Shown here piece by piece: positions 46,041-57,774 of a DNA stretch of 64,000 bases (its first letter is position 1; each line of letters starts with the position of its first letter). The stretch covers positions 1 through 64,000 of the forward strand of contig JASANE010019477.1 in the NCBI GenBank assembly GCA_030248225.1, in the 5' to 3' direction. This DNA is from Trileptium ribeirensis (Eukaryota > Nematoda > Enoplea > Enoplida > Thoracostomopsidae). The notes below the pieces were generated by a model that was given only the letters and a program-made list of their open reading frames with translations, was not told the origin of the DNA and ran no database searches. The position numbers and the translations under genes were made by a program.

Positions 46041-49000
46041 GTTAGTACTGATTACCATATAGTGATTGTAACTGTTGCTAAGCTAGCGAAGACTCCTTGA
46101 ATGACATTTAACAGTTTCAGAGAATCTTTTAAACTGTCTGTGGCAACTATAACTTGCCGTTGGGTTGGTGAATATTCGTAGACTTTTTATTAGATATAAA
46201 GTTATTTCCATATTGTGTAGTGTTATGTTCTTCCAGTTTTCTCATCAAAACTTGTAAATATTTATAGTGAATGCGGAACATATGCAATGCGTAGATTAGG
46301 TTTTCTTTGCTCAAATCACGGACTGAATTGTAAATGAATTCTGCTGTCGGTAGTCTTAGTGTGAGGAACGTGAACAAGCGCTCCGTGATATATAATCTTA
46401 ATTTCGTGCACCTAGATTTTCCGTACTTGCACGTTTGTGTAAAGTCGATGTGATTTTTTGCACGGTCTGTTGTCTGGAAAAGTGTACTGTCAAGAAACAG
46501 GATATACGGTTACGTTGCAAGTGATGTAAATTGTGATGCTAATTAGTAAAATATGTAGTGACCGCGAAAATCAGCTGCCTACTACTGCATCAAAAAATTG
46601 TTTCTGCCTACATAAGTAAAAATCAGTTTTAACATCGTGAACTGTCTTAACAAAAGAACTAACAAAAGAACAACCAATGTTTACCCACATAAAGCTTACT
46701 TTTGCATTAAAAAAACTTGAACCGGCTAAACACTGTCATTTTGTGTGATGCTATTCCACATTTTGTGTTATGACGCTTCTCAATGGTATCGTACCAACAC
46801 ATTCTCAGCAGAATTCGATAGAATTCTTATATAAAGAGTTTCAGTGGCGCTCTTATACACTTATGGCAAACACTTGTTTTAGAGATGTGAGCAAAGGGCT
46901 AAAATCTGCCGTATTAATTAAGAAAGTAAATAAAAAAGTAATTAATTAAGGTAATGTTACTATTAAACGATGATCTTATGGAGTTATTTGATCGGATTCC
47001 TCGTTTCGCTATGGCGCCAGCACGTTGCTGATGGCCAAAACTGTTTTTAACATAGTGAATTTTTTATTTTTCGCTTTGCATAGAACGCTAGGCTGGGTTT
47101 CGACGTTTTCGAATTATGATGATAGTAGATGCATTTGTTTTGTATAACGTGTCCGTACTGTACGAACGGGTGCTTCTACGTAAAAAATTGTTCTCGAAAA
47201 CCATAAATTTGTATAAAGATGTGGTTTATACGTTTAGACTTTATTGTCATTTTTGATCATTGAACGAAGGAACACAAAAGTTCCTGCGATTTTGCCGTGT
47301 GCTGAAAGCAGGGATTTTTTTCAAATTTGAATCGGGTATTTGGTTAGGTATTTTCAGGAGAAGTTGAGTAAAATTTTTCTACACTAGTCATAGGCTAGTA
47401 TACGTTGTTATTGCAGTATTGCTGATAACAACTTACGCTACGTGTATGTGATTTAACTTAAATATTTTAGGTATATATAACTAAAGGATATTTTTGTTAG
47501 TGGTGATTTATGCCTTTAGAATAATTTATTAAGTGCTACAATTCGTATGTTAAGAGGTATACAGCAAATTTAACAGTTTTTGTATTGAATATCATGATAT
47601 GTATAAGTTTGTGACTAATATGCGAAGAAATGAGTAAAGAATGTATTATTTTTTCGAAACCTATGTGTAACACTGGGTATTTTCTAATGTCGTTGGGTAA
47701 ATACCCAGGAAAATACCCAAGAACAGCTTGGCTGAAAGGAAGTTGTCCTCATTGTATTCGTGGGTATTGTTACCGTTCTGGAATTTGTCAGGTCTCTCAA
47801 GAAACTAAAAAACTCGATATTATCCTAATTTGTGCAGCAACGTGCCACGCCTTTGGTTTTTCTGGATTTATTTTACGAGGAAGATGTCGTTATTGTGCGT
47901 CGCTAATTAAATCATTCACGCTCGTATTTCCTAGCCCTGTGCGTGTTACTGGTTGCGATTATCCCTTAAGGGTATATATTTAGAGATGGTTAGAAACTGC
48001 AAACCATTATTTCTTCATACGAAATATAACTCAATTGAAAGTGACTTAAGTTTAGCTTAAAGGTTGTCAGTTTGTGTATTGATGCACCCAACTCTTCATG
48101 GCACTCTTGTTCTGTTTACACTTGCACAGAACTAGCTAAAACGTTACACAGATATTTTGTTAAATAGACATCCGGTATTTAGCGGACATGGTTAGAAACT
48201 GTAAACCATTATTTCAAAAAATGATTTCTTCACATGATTCTCTATTACGAAACATGACTCAACTGAAAGCGGCTTAAGTTTAGCTTAAAGGTTGTCAGTT
48301 TGTGTATTGATGCGCCCAACTCTTCATGCCACTCTTGTTCTGTTTACACTTGTACAGAACTAGTTAAAACATTACACAGATCTCTTGTTAAATAGACATT
48401 TGGTGTTTTGCGGATGGTGTGTAGTTAACTTCAAACTTCCTCTTTTCTTCTCTCTAAACTTGATGCGCAGCTTTAGTATTACGGAGCAGCTGCTGCAAGA
48501 TTTGCCAAACAGCTATTAAAATTGTCATGCCGTATTTTCACTTATATATAAAGTGAAATATTAGTGATCCTTACCGACCCTAAATGAGTCGAATAAACAG
48601 ATTTTACCCAATATAAATACAGCCCAACTTGACTTTGGATGAGATGGGATAAAATGAGGCTTCCCATTCATAAAATTCGTAATCCTTGATCGTTGTTAGC
48701 TTAAAACTTTGTGATCATGAATAGGGGTATTTCTAACGTGTGGTACCATTGAGTTGTTTTTCACTTTATAATATGAAATTCAAAGTTGAAGTCACGGTCT
48801 GCCACTATAACAAGAGCCTATTTGAAGTTTTTGATGCCATATTAGCTTATACCAAGTAAAGTGTAAAGTCGGAATCAGTTTAATTTTAAAGGACTGATTA
48901 TAAGAACCTGGTTTGTTTCTCACTCACTATACGTCCGGCACAACGCTAAACCGGTAATATGTGACGTTCCTAACCGAAACTATTTTAAGTTTTAACTGTT

Positions 49001-49110
49001 TTTATGGCCATGACAATGACATTACAGTAGCGCAGTGTGAACTTTAACCAAAGAATTGTATCAAAGTGAGGACTTATTGCGTTAAATTAATGCCAAGGCT
49101 ATTGTTTCAT
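46041..49110 (+). other. PPIL4: PPIL4 intron 2
   Basis: 3,070-bp intron with donor gttagt. The acceptor at the position required by protein homology reads ttgtttcat instead of ...cag. The intron contains a 118-codon ORF of unknown nature (47,630-47,983, Cys-rich: GSCPHCIRGYCYRSGIC) and the tandem duplication 47,986-48,414. Confidence 0.7.
47986..48414. repeat. Tandem duplication, units of ~202 and ~227 bp
   Basis: atggttagaaactg-aaaccattattt starts both units (47,986 and 48,188). Both continue with gacttaagtttagcttaaaggttgtcagtttgtgtattgatgc-cccaactcttcatg. The second unit carries a ~25-bp insertion (aaaaaatgatttcttcacatgattct region). High similarity implies a fairly recent event. Confidence 0.9.
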
Positions 49111-49237
49111 GTTTCCGAAGGTTTTGATACTTTGGAAAAGCTGAATGCAACTCTGTGTGACGAATCGCATATACCGTTCCAGGATATTCGTATTTCACAC
49201 ACAATTGTATTGGAAGACCCTTTCCCCGATCCTTCAG
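49111..49237 (+). CDS. PPIL4: PPIL4 coding exon 3 (non-canonical acceptor)
   Basis: 42 codons plus one base: VSEGFDTLEKLNATL, then HIPFQDIRISHTIVLEDPFP. The IPFQDIRI-HT--L-DPF-DP block is diagnostic for PPIL4 and closes its cyclophilin domain. Homology places the exon start at the G of GTT (49,111), and every other exon here also begins with G. The preceding bases are ttgtttcat, where tttcag is expected. The nearest AG (49,096-49,097) would give the wrong phase for either plausible exon 2 donor. Donor: TCAG|GTATGG, phase 1. Confidence 0.85.
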
Positions 49238-49474
49238 GTATGGAATTATTTTCTGTTTTCGACGCATCATTCCTATGTAGTCTTCGTTGTTGGCCCATTA
49301 ATATGCCGTTTCGCGGTGTATCAATTGGGGATTTGTTCGAATTTTTTTCAATTTAAATAGGGATGTGTTTGGAAACGTCCGTTTACTAATTATAGAGACC
49401 TTTGTCAGCTGTAAAATTTTACGTTCGAACAATTTGCTACACGTCTCGATCTAATACTGCTGCGTATTACTTTA

Positions 49475-49965
49475 TGCGCGAGTAAACTTAAGGTGGCTCC
49501 GCCAACCATCCTATTTTGTATTTTTAGATAAAATTTGTTACGGAACACTTTTTGGTGAATTGAAATTTCGGCGTAAAACTGTTCGCGAACACAGCGATCG
49601 CGATTGAAATCTAACCATTTTGTTTTCGCGAAAATTTGAAGTAAAATTTCAAAAATTTTTGAGACCGAACATTTGTCGATGTGATTGTGACGTCACACTT
49701 TTGCATTAAATTTGTTCGCGAACACTGTGTAATCCAAATCTAAACGATAATGCATTAGGGAACAGAATTTCTGCAAACTGCAATCGCAGAAATTCTGTTC
49801 GAACACAAGGTCTAATTTCTGGCACTTGAATTTGATTCCGCCAATTTTCGGTTAGCGAAAACCCGAATGAAATTAAGCCTGTTTTCCGTAACAAAGCTGT
49901 ACGATTCGATATCGGTAATGACACAATAAAATGTTTGGCGGGGTCACCTTAAGTTTACTCACGCA
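49475..49965. mobile_element. MITE with long TIRs, PIF/Harbinger-like
   Basis: A 491-bp element. The left end TGCGCGAGTAAACTTAAGGT and the reverse complement of the right end (TGCGTGAGTAAACTTAAGGT) match over ~35 bp, continuing into ccgccaa-cat. It is flanked by TTA on both sides (49,472-49,474 and 49,966-49,968), the 3-bp duplication typical of PIF/Harbinger. Inside are gttcgcgaac words and a perfect hairpin: GAACAGAATTTCTGC (49,760-49,774) against GCAGAAATTCTGTTC (49,786-49,800). No transposase. Confidence 0.85.
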
Positions 49966-50239
49966 TTAATAGAGATAGACACATTTTCACGGTATTTAGG
50001 ATTTAAAATGTGTTAAAATCTTCACATTGCCAAATAAATTTTGTGTAGTCCTATTTTATTTCCGCCAGCAGAATAAATGAGTATACTCCAAGATTTTTAT
50101 CCTTACAGCATAATTAACGTTTAAAATTTATAGGTTAAATCTACACTGTGTACTATTCGTATCTATTTAGAACTTAAGCAGTCATATACCTTTACAAACA
50201 AAGTGTTTTTAACATTATTGATATTAATGTTTTTAATTG

Positions 50240-51545
50240 TTTATTTCTCAAAGAAAAATTGCTTATTCTTCAATGAATAATTGTTGTGAAGCTATTATTT
50301 AGGTGTGAGTACTACGTCTCGTTTGATTATGAATCTTGTGTTTATTATTATTCCGATGATGTTAAAAACATGCTAATTAGATGTTAATTACCTAACTAGT
50401 GAAGCTCGCTTGCGAGCCAGAATTCGAGTGGTGAGAACAATCCCCCGAAGCAGAAGTGTGAAAAATATTTGCCACACAATATTTTTGACACTCGCAGTGA
50501 GCTTGTCGGCCCAGAAAACCCCATATCCGGCACTAAAACCAACAATAAACACACATTCAGGAGATTTCCCACGACTTCTACCAAAAATTTCGAAAACGTC
50601 ATTTTTTATGCCAAGTATGAACCAGAAGTGTAAAAAATATTTGCCCAACAATATTTTTAACACTTGCAATGAGCTTATCTGCCCAGAAAACCCCATATAA
50701 GACACTAAAAACAACAAAAATACACATTTAGGTGCATTTCCCACGACTTTTCACCAAATATGAAATTTGGCGCCAACTATAAGCTCATAGACTCCAGATT
50801 GGGAAGTAGTTGAAAAAATTGTTATATATCATTGGAAAGCCCTGGTAAAGCTACATGGAATAGGCCTATTAGTTTGCGGATATCTCCTTTACTTATTGAG
50901 AAAAGTCATAAAAACTGGAGGAGCTGCACGAAAAATGGGCCAAAATGACGTCACTTTGCCCCATAACTTTCCCACGGGGAAAAATTCAAAAATCGGGCTC
51001 CGTCACTACACCTAAATCGACCATTGCGGTTCGAATGAGCTATCTTCATCAAAATCCGCCCAACCGTTATCCAGATCCAGGTGCGACACACACAGACAAG
51101 ACCTCCTCAACCCCCTCCAGAGCCAAAATTCAAAATTGTCGTTCCACTCAAATTCAATTACTAATTAATTGAGCAGAACGAAGCGAACCGTTTTTGTTTT
51201 CGTCAGTTGGCGAAATCGGCAATGTCTGTCTGTCTGCCCGTCGAACTACTCAATAACTACTGGGTCGATTTTAAATTTTTTGTTTGAAAGGTCTTGTCCG
51301 ACAGGTACAAGACATATAGTTTTTGTGAAAATTTGTTTTAGTTAAGTTGTAATTTACTTTTAAGTTAAGCGTGTTAGCATATTTTTAGCATTTTCAAACA
51401 AAAATCGCTTATTTTTCAATTGATAATTGATGTAAAGCTATTATTTAAGTGTGTACACTACAGCTCGTCATACTGATTATGAATCTTGTGTTCATTACTA
51501 TTCGATGATGTTAACAACATGCTAATTATATAGTTACTTGGCTAT
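50240..51545. repeat. Pair of ~155-bp direct repeats bracketing ~1 kb
   Basis: 50,240-50,395 and 51,385-51,545 share tgaagctattattta-gtgtg, gattatgaatcttgtgtt, ttcgatgatgtta and aacatgctaatta. The enclosed DNA holds the 172-bp duplication and, at 51,190-51,310, a gtctgtctgtctgcccgtc word of the type seen at the ends of many invertebrate dispersed repeats. It could be a duplicated segment or a very degenerate small LTR-like unit. Confidence 0.55.
50452..50770. repeat. Tandem duplication with 172-bp period
   Basis: agaagtgt-aaaaatatttgcc-aacaatattttt-acac-gca-tgagctt starts at 50,452 and again at 50,624. Both continue with gcccagaaaaccccatat and tttcccacgactt. The second unit is slightly shorter. 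Confidence 0.85.
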
Positions 51546-52848
51546 TAGTTAATTTTTAGTTAGCTAACTTTTGATATGGTAAATTTGGCATCAATTATTG
51601 TCGAAAACGTGATACTTAAATTGATTAAATGTTTAGTTGAAATATAGGTTTACACAAATATGATATCAAATACTTTGTCTGTAGATTGCTCTGCTGACTT
51701 TTTGTAATCTCGTACCTTTACTAGTTATTAATTAGCTATTTTTTAATTTTCAAAGTGCTCATGAATGGAAAAACTGCATATGTGGATTTTCTATGTCGCT
51801 GATCACGAATATGACATCTCTGATGCTCTAAAACATGTAGCTATATGCTAGTTAATTAATTTTATGCAAAATTTTAAAATTATCCCAATTTTCTCCGTTC
51901 ACTTTTTGTAAATTATTACGTTTGCTACTAGGTTTTGGTACGCTGTATACGACGGTTTCATAAAGGCTAACACTAACACAATACTTGATGCATGGTCAGT
52001 TGTTTTCTATGAATTTACGGTCGACATGGTTTTAGGTTTTCCAGTTGTTTCAGGATTCCAGAGGGTTTAGGGCGGTATATGCATCAAGCACAACTTATTG
52101 CAGATGATTACACAAAATTATAACTTTAAGATGAAACCACACTCGCTCGTTTCACCCTACCATGCGAGATACTATGTGGTGTTTATATTTAACGCTACAT
52201 AGTATCAGTTTATGCAACCTGGCTTACTGTTTGTGTTGCTTCAATCTTTCCCTTTTTAAATTGTCCCAAAATCGGCACGGATAAAAATTTTATCCATTTG
52301 GCATTCCCGGACACTTGTAATATGTGACTTTTGATATTGAACCAAAAGATCTCCTGAAAAAAGTCAGAGACTTCTCCTGTAGAGCATAAATTTTGTCAGA
52401 ATGTCGCTTTTCGAGCGATGCGCCAAAGTTAAAAAGTAACTGGAATACCCTAATTTTTCGGATTTTTTGCGTACGTGTGTCTGGTAACTATTGTTTGGGT
52501 GAACAATAGGGTTATACCTTTAACGTCATTTAACCAGTTATTCAAAGCGTTTGTTCTGTTGATATAAGTTTAAATGATTATGTCATTGCGCCATTCGGAT
52601 GCTACACAGAGGTGTATACACATTCTTTCAGACAAATTTTTTTTACATTTTCAAAATAGCTTCTACGGAAACTGTTGTATAATGGCGTCCCCGGAATCAC
52701 TTTCTAAAACGACGCAGGCATCGGCATTACTATACAGCGCTTGACTTTATGCATTCAGTAAAGTTCATTTTTCAGTTTTGTTGATGCGTGTGATGATTTT
52801 AGTTGAGGTTAATACTTAGATAATGTTTGTTCACATTTTAATCATATG

Positions 52849-52970
52849 TAACAGATCCATACTGCATCGTTACGAGGTATATTAATCCTGGCCACAGCCA
52901 AATGCCCAACATTTAATAGAAAGTCCAATAATCCTGGCCATAATGTAATGACTAACATTTTTGAATGTAG
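52849..52970. repeat. Short dispersed repeat, partner at 2,437-2,522
   Basis: gtaacagatccat-c-gcatcgtt, then tattaatcctggccacagcc-aatg-ccaacattt, with the second half repeated at 52,929-52,963 (taatcctggccataatg-aatgactaacattt). Confidence 0.5.
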
Positions 52971-53305
52971 TTACGGATGTCTCCAGACTTAGAATACCCG
53001 ACGGGGGATGACTCAAACGGATACGAAATTAAAACCCCGCATCAATATACTCATGTATATAGGACTGGAACCAACTAATAAATGATCTTTTCGCCCAAGT
53101 GAAAATGTACACCGATCTCCCCATATATACGAACTGACCGCAAGGACTTGTTGTCACACTATTTACAGACAATATATACGTATCACAAATCATGAATCGT
53201 TACGCTCATTAATCTCTCTAGGAATAAAGATTTTTTGTCATATTTCGGCCTGCACCGCCGAGTGTTTTGTGACCAGAAGGGTATCGTCATTATTAATTCA
53301 GGAAT

Positions 53306-53321
53306 GGATAACCGTTGAAGT
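53306..53321 (+). repeat. Target-site duplication, left copy
   Basis: GGATAACCGTTGAAGT, identical to 55,770-55,785 on the other side of the RTE element. Confidence 0.88.
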
Positions 53322-55769
53322 TGAAGAATGAGTTTTGGGAAAGTGTAGACCACGTCGTAATCGGTGGCGACTTGAATGGAAGGGCGAGAACGTCATGGCT
53401 GCGAACGGTTCCACTGTGGGCAAGGGTATGGAAGCCGCAACGATGACGGACGTCGTATACTCGATTTTGCAGAAGCGAATGATCTGGCTGTGGCTAACAC
53501 ATTCTTTAAGAAACGCGAATCCCATCTAGTCACCTATGACTGGAGCACACACCACACAAATATATTATTGGTTGATTCGTCGTCGGATCTGAAGATAACG
53601 AACGATGTGAAGGTCATTCCCTCATCAAACGTCGCACCGCAACATCGGCTTCTCACGCTAAACATCAAGCTTGCCGCTGGAAAAATCAAGCGGCCACGGA
53701 TAACGGCAATCGAGAAAATCAAATGGTGGAAAATACCTGAATGCAAGAATCAACTGAGGGATTTGTTGAGCCAAATTTCAATCAACAGCAACCTGCCCTC
53801 GAGCGACATTTGGAATAGCTTAGCCACCCAGGTCAGGGAACGCTGTTCAATGGTCCTCGGAAAGACCAAGCCCGGTAGGCGATATAATGACAAACAAATT
53901 TGGTGGTGGAACGAAGATGTACAGAAAACAATTAAGGAGAATAAATTAGCTTACAAACGATGGCTGCAGTCTCGTGACGACGAAGATTTTCAAAGATTAA
54001 AGTCCTCAAGTCTTCAGCGAAAAAAGCAGTAGCTAAAGCCAAGTCTGCCCACTATGACCACGTCTATGCAGGATTGGATACACGTGATGGTACGAATAAG
54101 ATATACAGTCTACCTAATGCTCGACACCGCTCTACGCAAGACATAGGCCAGATGAGACACATCAAGGATGCTCAACAAAACGTGCTGCGAGAACCTGCTA
54201 TCGTTTTGAAACGATGGAAAGACTATTTCAGTGCTATGTCCAACGAAGAGTTTCCGCATCCAAGGATTGACTGTTCAGAACCAATTCTGGGCCTATCAGC
54301 GCTGCAGAGGTTGACGCCGCACTTAAGATGAAGAATGGGAAGGCAATTGGGCATGACGACATACCCGCCGAGGTATGGAGAATATCCGCGCCGTTGTAGC
54401 CCTCCGACACTCGCCATGCTATTTCACCGCATTGTGGAGGAAGGAGAAGCTCCCACGGTTTGGTCAAATAATGTAACTATACCTGTGTGGAGAGGCAAAG
54501 GCGGCGTGTTAGAGTGTTCCAACTATAGACCTATAAGACTTCTATGTCACACGTTGAAGGTTTTCGAGCGCATTATAGACAGCCGTCTTCGAGAAATTGT
54601 GAAAATCAAGTCAAACCAGTGCGGCTTTGTCAAGGGATGTGGGACAATCGACGCTATTTATGCTGCCTGTTTGCTAGTAGAATAACACAGCGAGAAGTGT
54701 CAACCGGTGCACATAACGTTCCTGGATCTCGAAAAAGCTTTTGATAGAGTTTCTCACAGTTTGATCTGGCAGGCATTGCGCAAACATCACGTCCATGAAG
54801 CCTACGTCGACTGGGTGAAGCTGCTATACAGGGGCGTCAACAGCACAGTGCTATGTCCAGCAGGTGTGTCTGAGCCGTTTAATATCAAAGTCGGTGTCCA
54901 CCAGGGTTCGGCCCTCTCGCCACTGCTGTTCATCCTGTGCATGGATACTGTGACTGGTGACATCCAAACAGCACTGCCATGGACTTTTACTATACGCCGA
55001 TTGATGTCTTGCTGGCGAATAAGGATCGGCACCAGCTTCAGGAAAAACGCAATGCTGGAAAGATGGGCTGGCGAATAACGGATTGAGACTGAACATCAAG
55101 AAAATAGAGTACATGAACGCTGGCTCTCAAACAGACGGCACCATCACAATCAATGATATCGACTTGACAAAGACACAAAGCTTCAAGTACCTCGGATACC
55201 ATATCACCAATGATGGCGACCTCACTACTGAGGTTCGTGCGAGAATTACAGCTGCCTGGGCTGAATGGCGGCAAGTAACCGATGTTCTATGTGACCGCCG
55301 CATGCCACAGCGCCTGAAGGCAAAAGTCTATAAGTCCGTCATAAGACCCGTTGCTCTATACGGATCGGAATGTTGGCCAACAACAGCAATAGCTGAGCAA
55401 GACCTTCATGCAATGGAAATGCGTATGCTGCGATGGTGGTTGCGAATTACAAAATGGGATCATGTCAGAAATGACGATGTTCGCAGACGCATGGGAATAA
55501 CACCTATAGTGAGGAAGATGCAAGAATCGAGACTGCGGACACGTCATTCGCCGGGAACAAGGTTCAGTAGCAAAGACATCGTTCATACTAGACCCACCAG
55601 GGCGTCGGCCTCGCGGAAGACCGAAGAAAAGATGGATGGCTCGACTGAACCAAGACGGGTATTGTTGGTGCAACCCCAAACGATGCCCTCAACCGGATCA
55701 AATGTAGAAGCCTTTGCAAACAAGCCGACCCCGCAATCTAGTAGAACAAACGCTCAAGACGAAGAAGAA
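53322..55769 (+). mobile_element. RTE-clade non-LTR retrotransposon, 5'-truncated, decayed
   Basis: It begins inside the endonuclease: KNEFWE, GGDLNGRAR (~53,364), FAEANDLAVANTFFKKRESH (~53,460), then SNVAPQHRLL. The RT follows: GKAIGHDDIPAE-like (~54,340), LAMLFHRIVEEGEAPTVW, CSNYRPIRLLCHTLKVFERI (~54,517), KSNQCGFVKGCGT, FLDLEKAFDRVSHSLIWQAL (~54,718), VGVHQGSALSPLLFILCMD (~54,890) and a disrupted YADD near 54,990. The C-terminus (KYLGYHITNDG, KAKVYKSVIRPVALYGSECW) is characteristic of RTE elements. Stops and frameshifts at ~54,032, 54,331, 54,685 and 55,000-55,080 kill it. The 3' end is a GAA-rich run. An identical 16-bp duplication on both sides proves target-primed insertion of an already truncated copy. 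Confidence 0.93.
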
Positions 55770-55785
55770 GGATAACCGTTGAAGT
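55770..55785 (+). repeat. Target-site duplication, right copy
   Basis: GGATAACCGTTGAAGT, identical to the left copy 53,306-53,321. Confidence 0.88.
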
Positions 55786-55794
55786 ATTAGTACC

Positions 55795-56230
55795 ATTATA
55801 GGTTGATTGCAGTGCCATAAAAGCACCCATCGATATATGTAACATGTATCATATTATAATTGCTATAATCATATTGTTGTTGGCCATAAAGGCCTCTATT
55901 GGCGTACTTGAATCTATATATGCTATATTACCATTACCATCGTTATTGTTGTACCATATCATGTCAGTTGGCCATAAAGGTCCTCTATTATGTACTTGAT
56001 TTATATAATCATGATCATATCGAATGCTATATATATACATGTATCTGTGTACCATTGGAATCGTTGTTTGTGCTCATATGTATTTATAGGTGGATGTATA
56101 CAATTTGTCAGCTGTATATTCGAATTGTACCCTCCATTGTAGACGTATATAATGTATAATTGTTGTACCATATTCATACCGTTCTTTTGTGTTGGTAATG
56201 GCTATAAACGCCCATATTTGAATGTAATTT
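55795..56230. repeat. Degenerate tandem repeat with ggccataaag motif
   Basis: gttggccataaaggcctctattgg-gtacttgaatctatata (55,876) recurs as gttggccataaaggtcctctatta-gtacttgatttatata (55,967). Weaker copies lie near 55,812 (gtgccataaaagcaccc) and 56,198 (aatggctataaacgccc). It is interspersed with ttgtaccat words. Confidence 0.6.
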
Positions 56231-56399
56231 TGTCGTATATTTTTTTGCTGTTTCTAGGATTATGGTTGTATACTGTTGCACCCTTGTAATCCATAAGTTT
56301 GGAGGTACGAGTCGTTGTGAGTAGCCTGATGAGTATAGGTTGATTTGTAGAAGAGAGTTAGTAATTTTACGTACGTAAACTAGTATTTTCCTGGGTAAA

Positions 56400-56640
56400 C
56401 GTGTTCGGGTATGGGGATCCCTTGCCATACCCGACCTGGGAATGAATAGGACAGTACGACTTCTCGAACGGCCCGATATATATAGGAATAGCCCTGCCCC
56501 GCGCAGTAGGACTACGAAACTCATCCCGATTTTAATAGAAAAAGTGGACCTGGTGGATACCCGTCACGACCGTCCTCACGAGTGAGGACCACAAAAATAT
56601 GGCTGTTCGCCCTATGGCGAACAACAAATTTCTTGAAAAT
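56400..56640 (+). repeat. Hairpin-rich repeat, copy 1 (inverted partner 63,383-63,600)
   Basis: Three perfect hairpins lie in a row: CGGGTATGG/CCATACCCG (56,406-56,433), GTCCTCAC-GA-GTGAGGAC (56,572-56,589) and GTTCGCC-CTAT-GGCGAAC (56,605-56,622). The segment ccgtcacgacc ... ggaccac-aaaa-atggctgttcgccctat-gcgaac matches 63,383-63,460 in reverse complement. Confidence 0.65.
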
Positions 56641-57760
56641 ATTAATAAGAAAAGTAAAATATCAATTTACCAGTGTTCAAAATTAAGAAATACACTGGTA
56701 AACTGCAGTGATAAAGTAAATTATCAGCTATCAGCGTTCACTTTCGCTGGCTAAGTTAGCTGATAAAATTGAAAGAGAAAATTATGAAAATTCGAAATCT
56801 AAAGTTGCGGCTCCAGCCCATAACTCCAGAACCGTTGGGAAATCGCAAATTGAGCACATGTTTGGTAGAAAATTTTACGGTCTTTCTAATGATACCGGTC
56901 CCGTGGAAATCCGACCAGGATTCACGGATTTTTCATGAAATAACTATATAAACCGAGCAATAAACCACATTTCATTTAATAAGTCAATCAGTAATTAACT
57001 CAAAAATACGGAGACGATATCATTAGAATCACCGAAACCTTGGCTTTTTTGAGAATGAAATGGACCCACTTTTGGGTACCCTTTTCCGTGAAAAACGCAG
57101 AAATCGCGCCCCGATAGGCGTGTTACCGCTCGTTAGATTCCCCTTGTCAAAACCAACGCAAATATATATCTAATGCTCTACAGAAAGGTAACCCAAACCC
57201 GCAGGAGCCGTTTAAAACACTTTGTTTGCGAAATTTCAGATGGGCTCGCCCGAGAGGCCACCTTCACCTTTGATTGTCCGAAAGTGGACCTGTTACATAT
57301 TGAATTGTTCGGACGGACACACTGAGTCCGAATCCGAACCTCTTTTGGCACTTTGGCCTCCATTGAGGGAATGCGACTCCCCTTGGCACTCTTTGCCCCT
57401 TCTTTGTTTACTTAAGTCGCGTCTCTTTTCCACGGCCGCTGGTACCACGTATGTAAGCATCTATTTCTAATATAAACTTTACATTGATACTAAGTAAACA
57501 GTTCAATAATATCAAATTTATATTACGCGGTTTAAGCGACCCGTACGCAGCTGTATCGTTACTACTTCGCAGTTTCGACTGATCGAACCTGAGACTGTGT
57601 AAGTGTAAACAGGGAGGCAGTGTAGCTTAGTTTATTGTTACAGACATTAGGTTAGGCCTGGAGTTTTAGTAGATAGCACTTAGGACAGGATGAAGCGCCG
57701 ACGAGCGTCAGCACTTAACATTTAGCCTCCCTTGTCCATACTGTTATTTACATGATAGTT
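56641..57760. other. Intronic DNA, short hairpins only
   Basis: TTTACCAGTG (56,666-56,675) pairs with CACTGGTAAA (56,693-56,702), and an imperfect atcagctatcagcg / cgctggctaagttagctgat stem follows at ~56,727-56,765. I see no gene. The 57,222-57,470 ORF has no domain. Confidence 0.45.
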
Positions 57761-57774
57761 TTACCCATCCTAGC

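Noticed and set aside
46041..46100. Extension of PPIL4 exon 2 through the open frame to 46,100
   Set aside because: The residues after VFGQ (VSTDYHIVIV) do not match the family, whereas exon 3 supplies VSEGFDTLEKL; gttagt at 46,041 is a good donor identical to exon 1's.
47630..47983. Cys-rich 118-codon ORF in PPIL4 intron 2 as a gene
   Set aside because: No recognisable zinc-finger spacing, no splice or promoter context, and it contains self-complementary ggtattttc/gaaaatacc words typical of repeat DNA.
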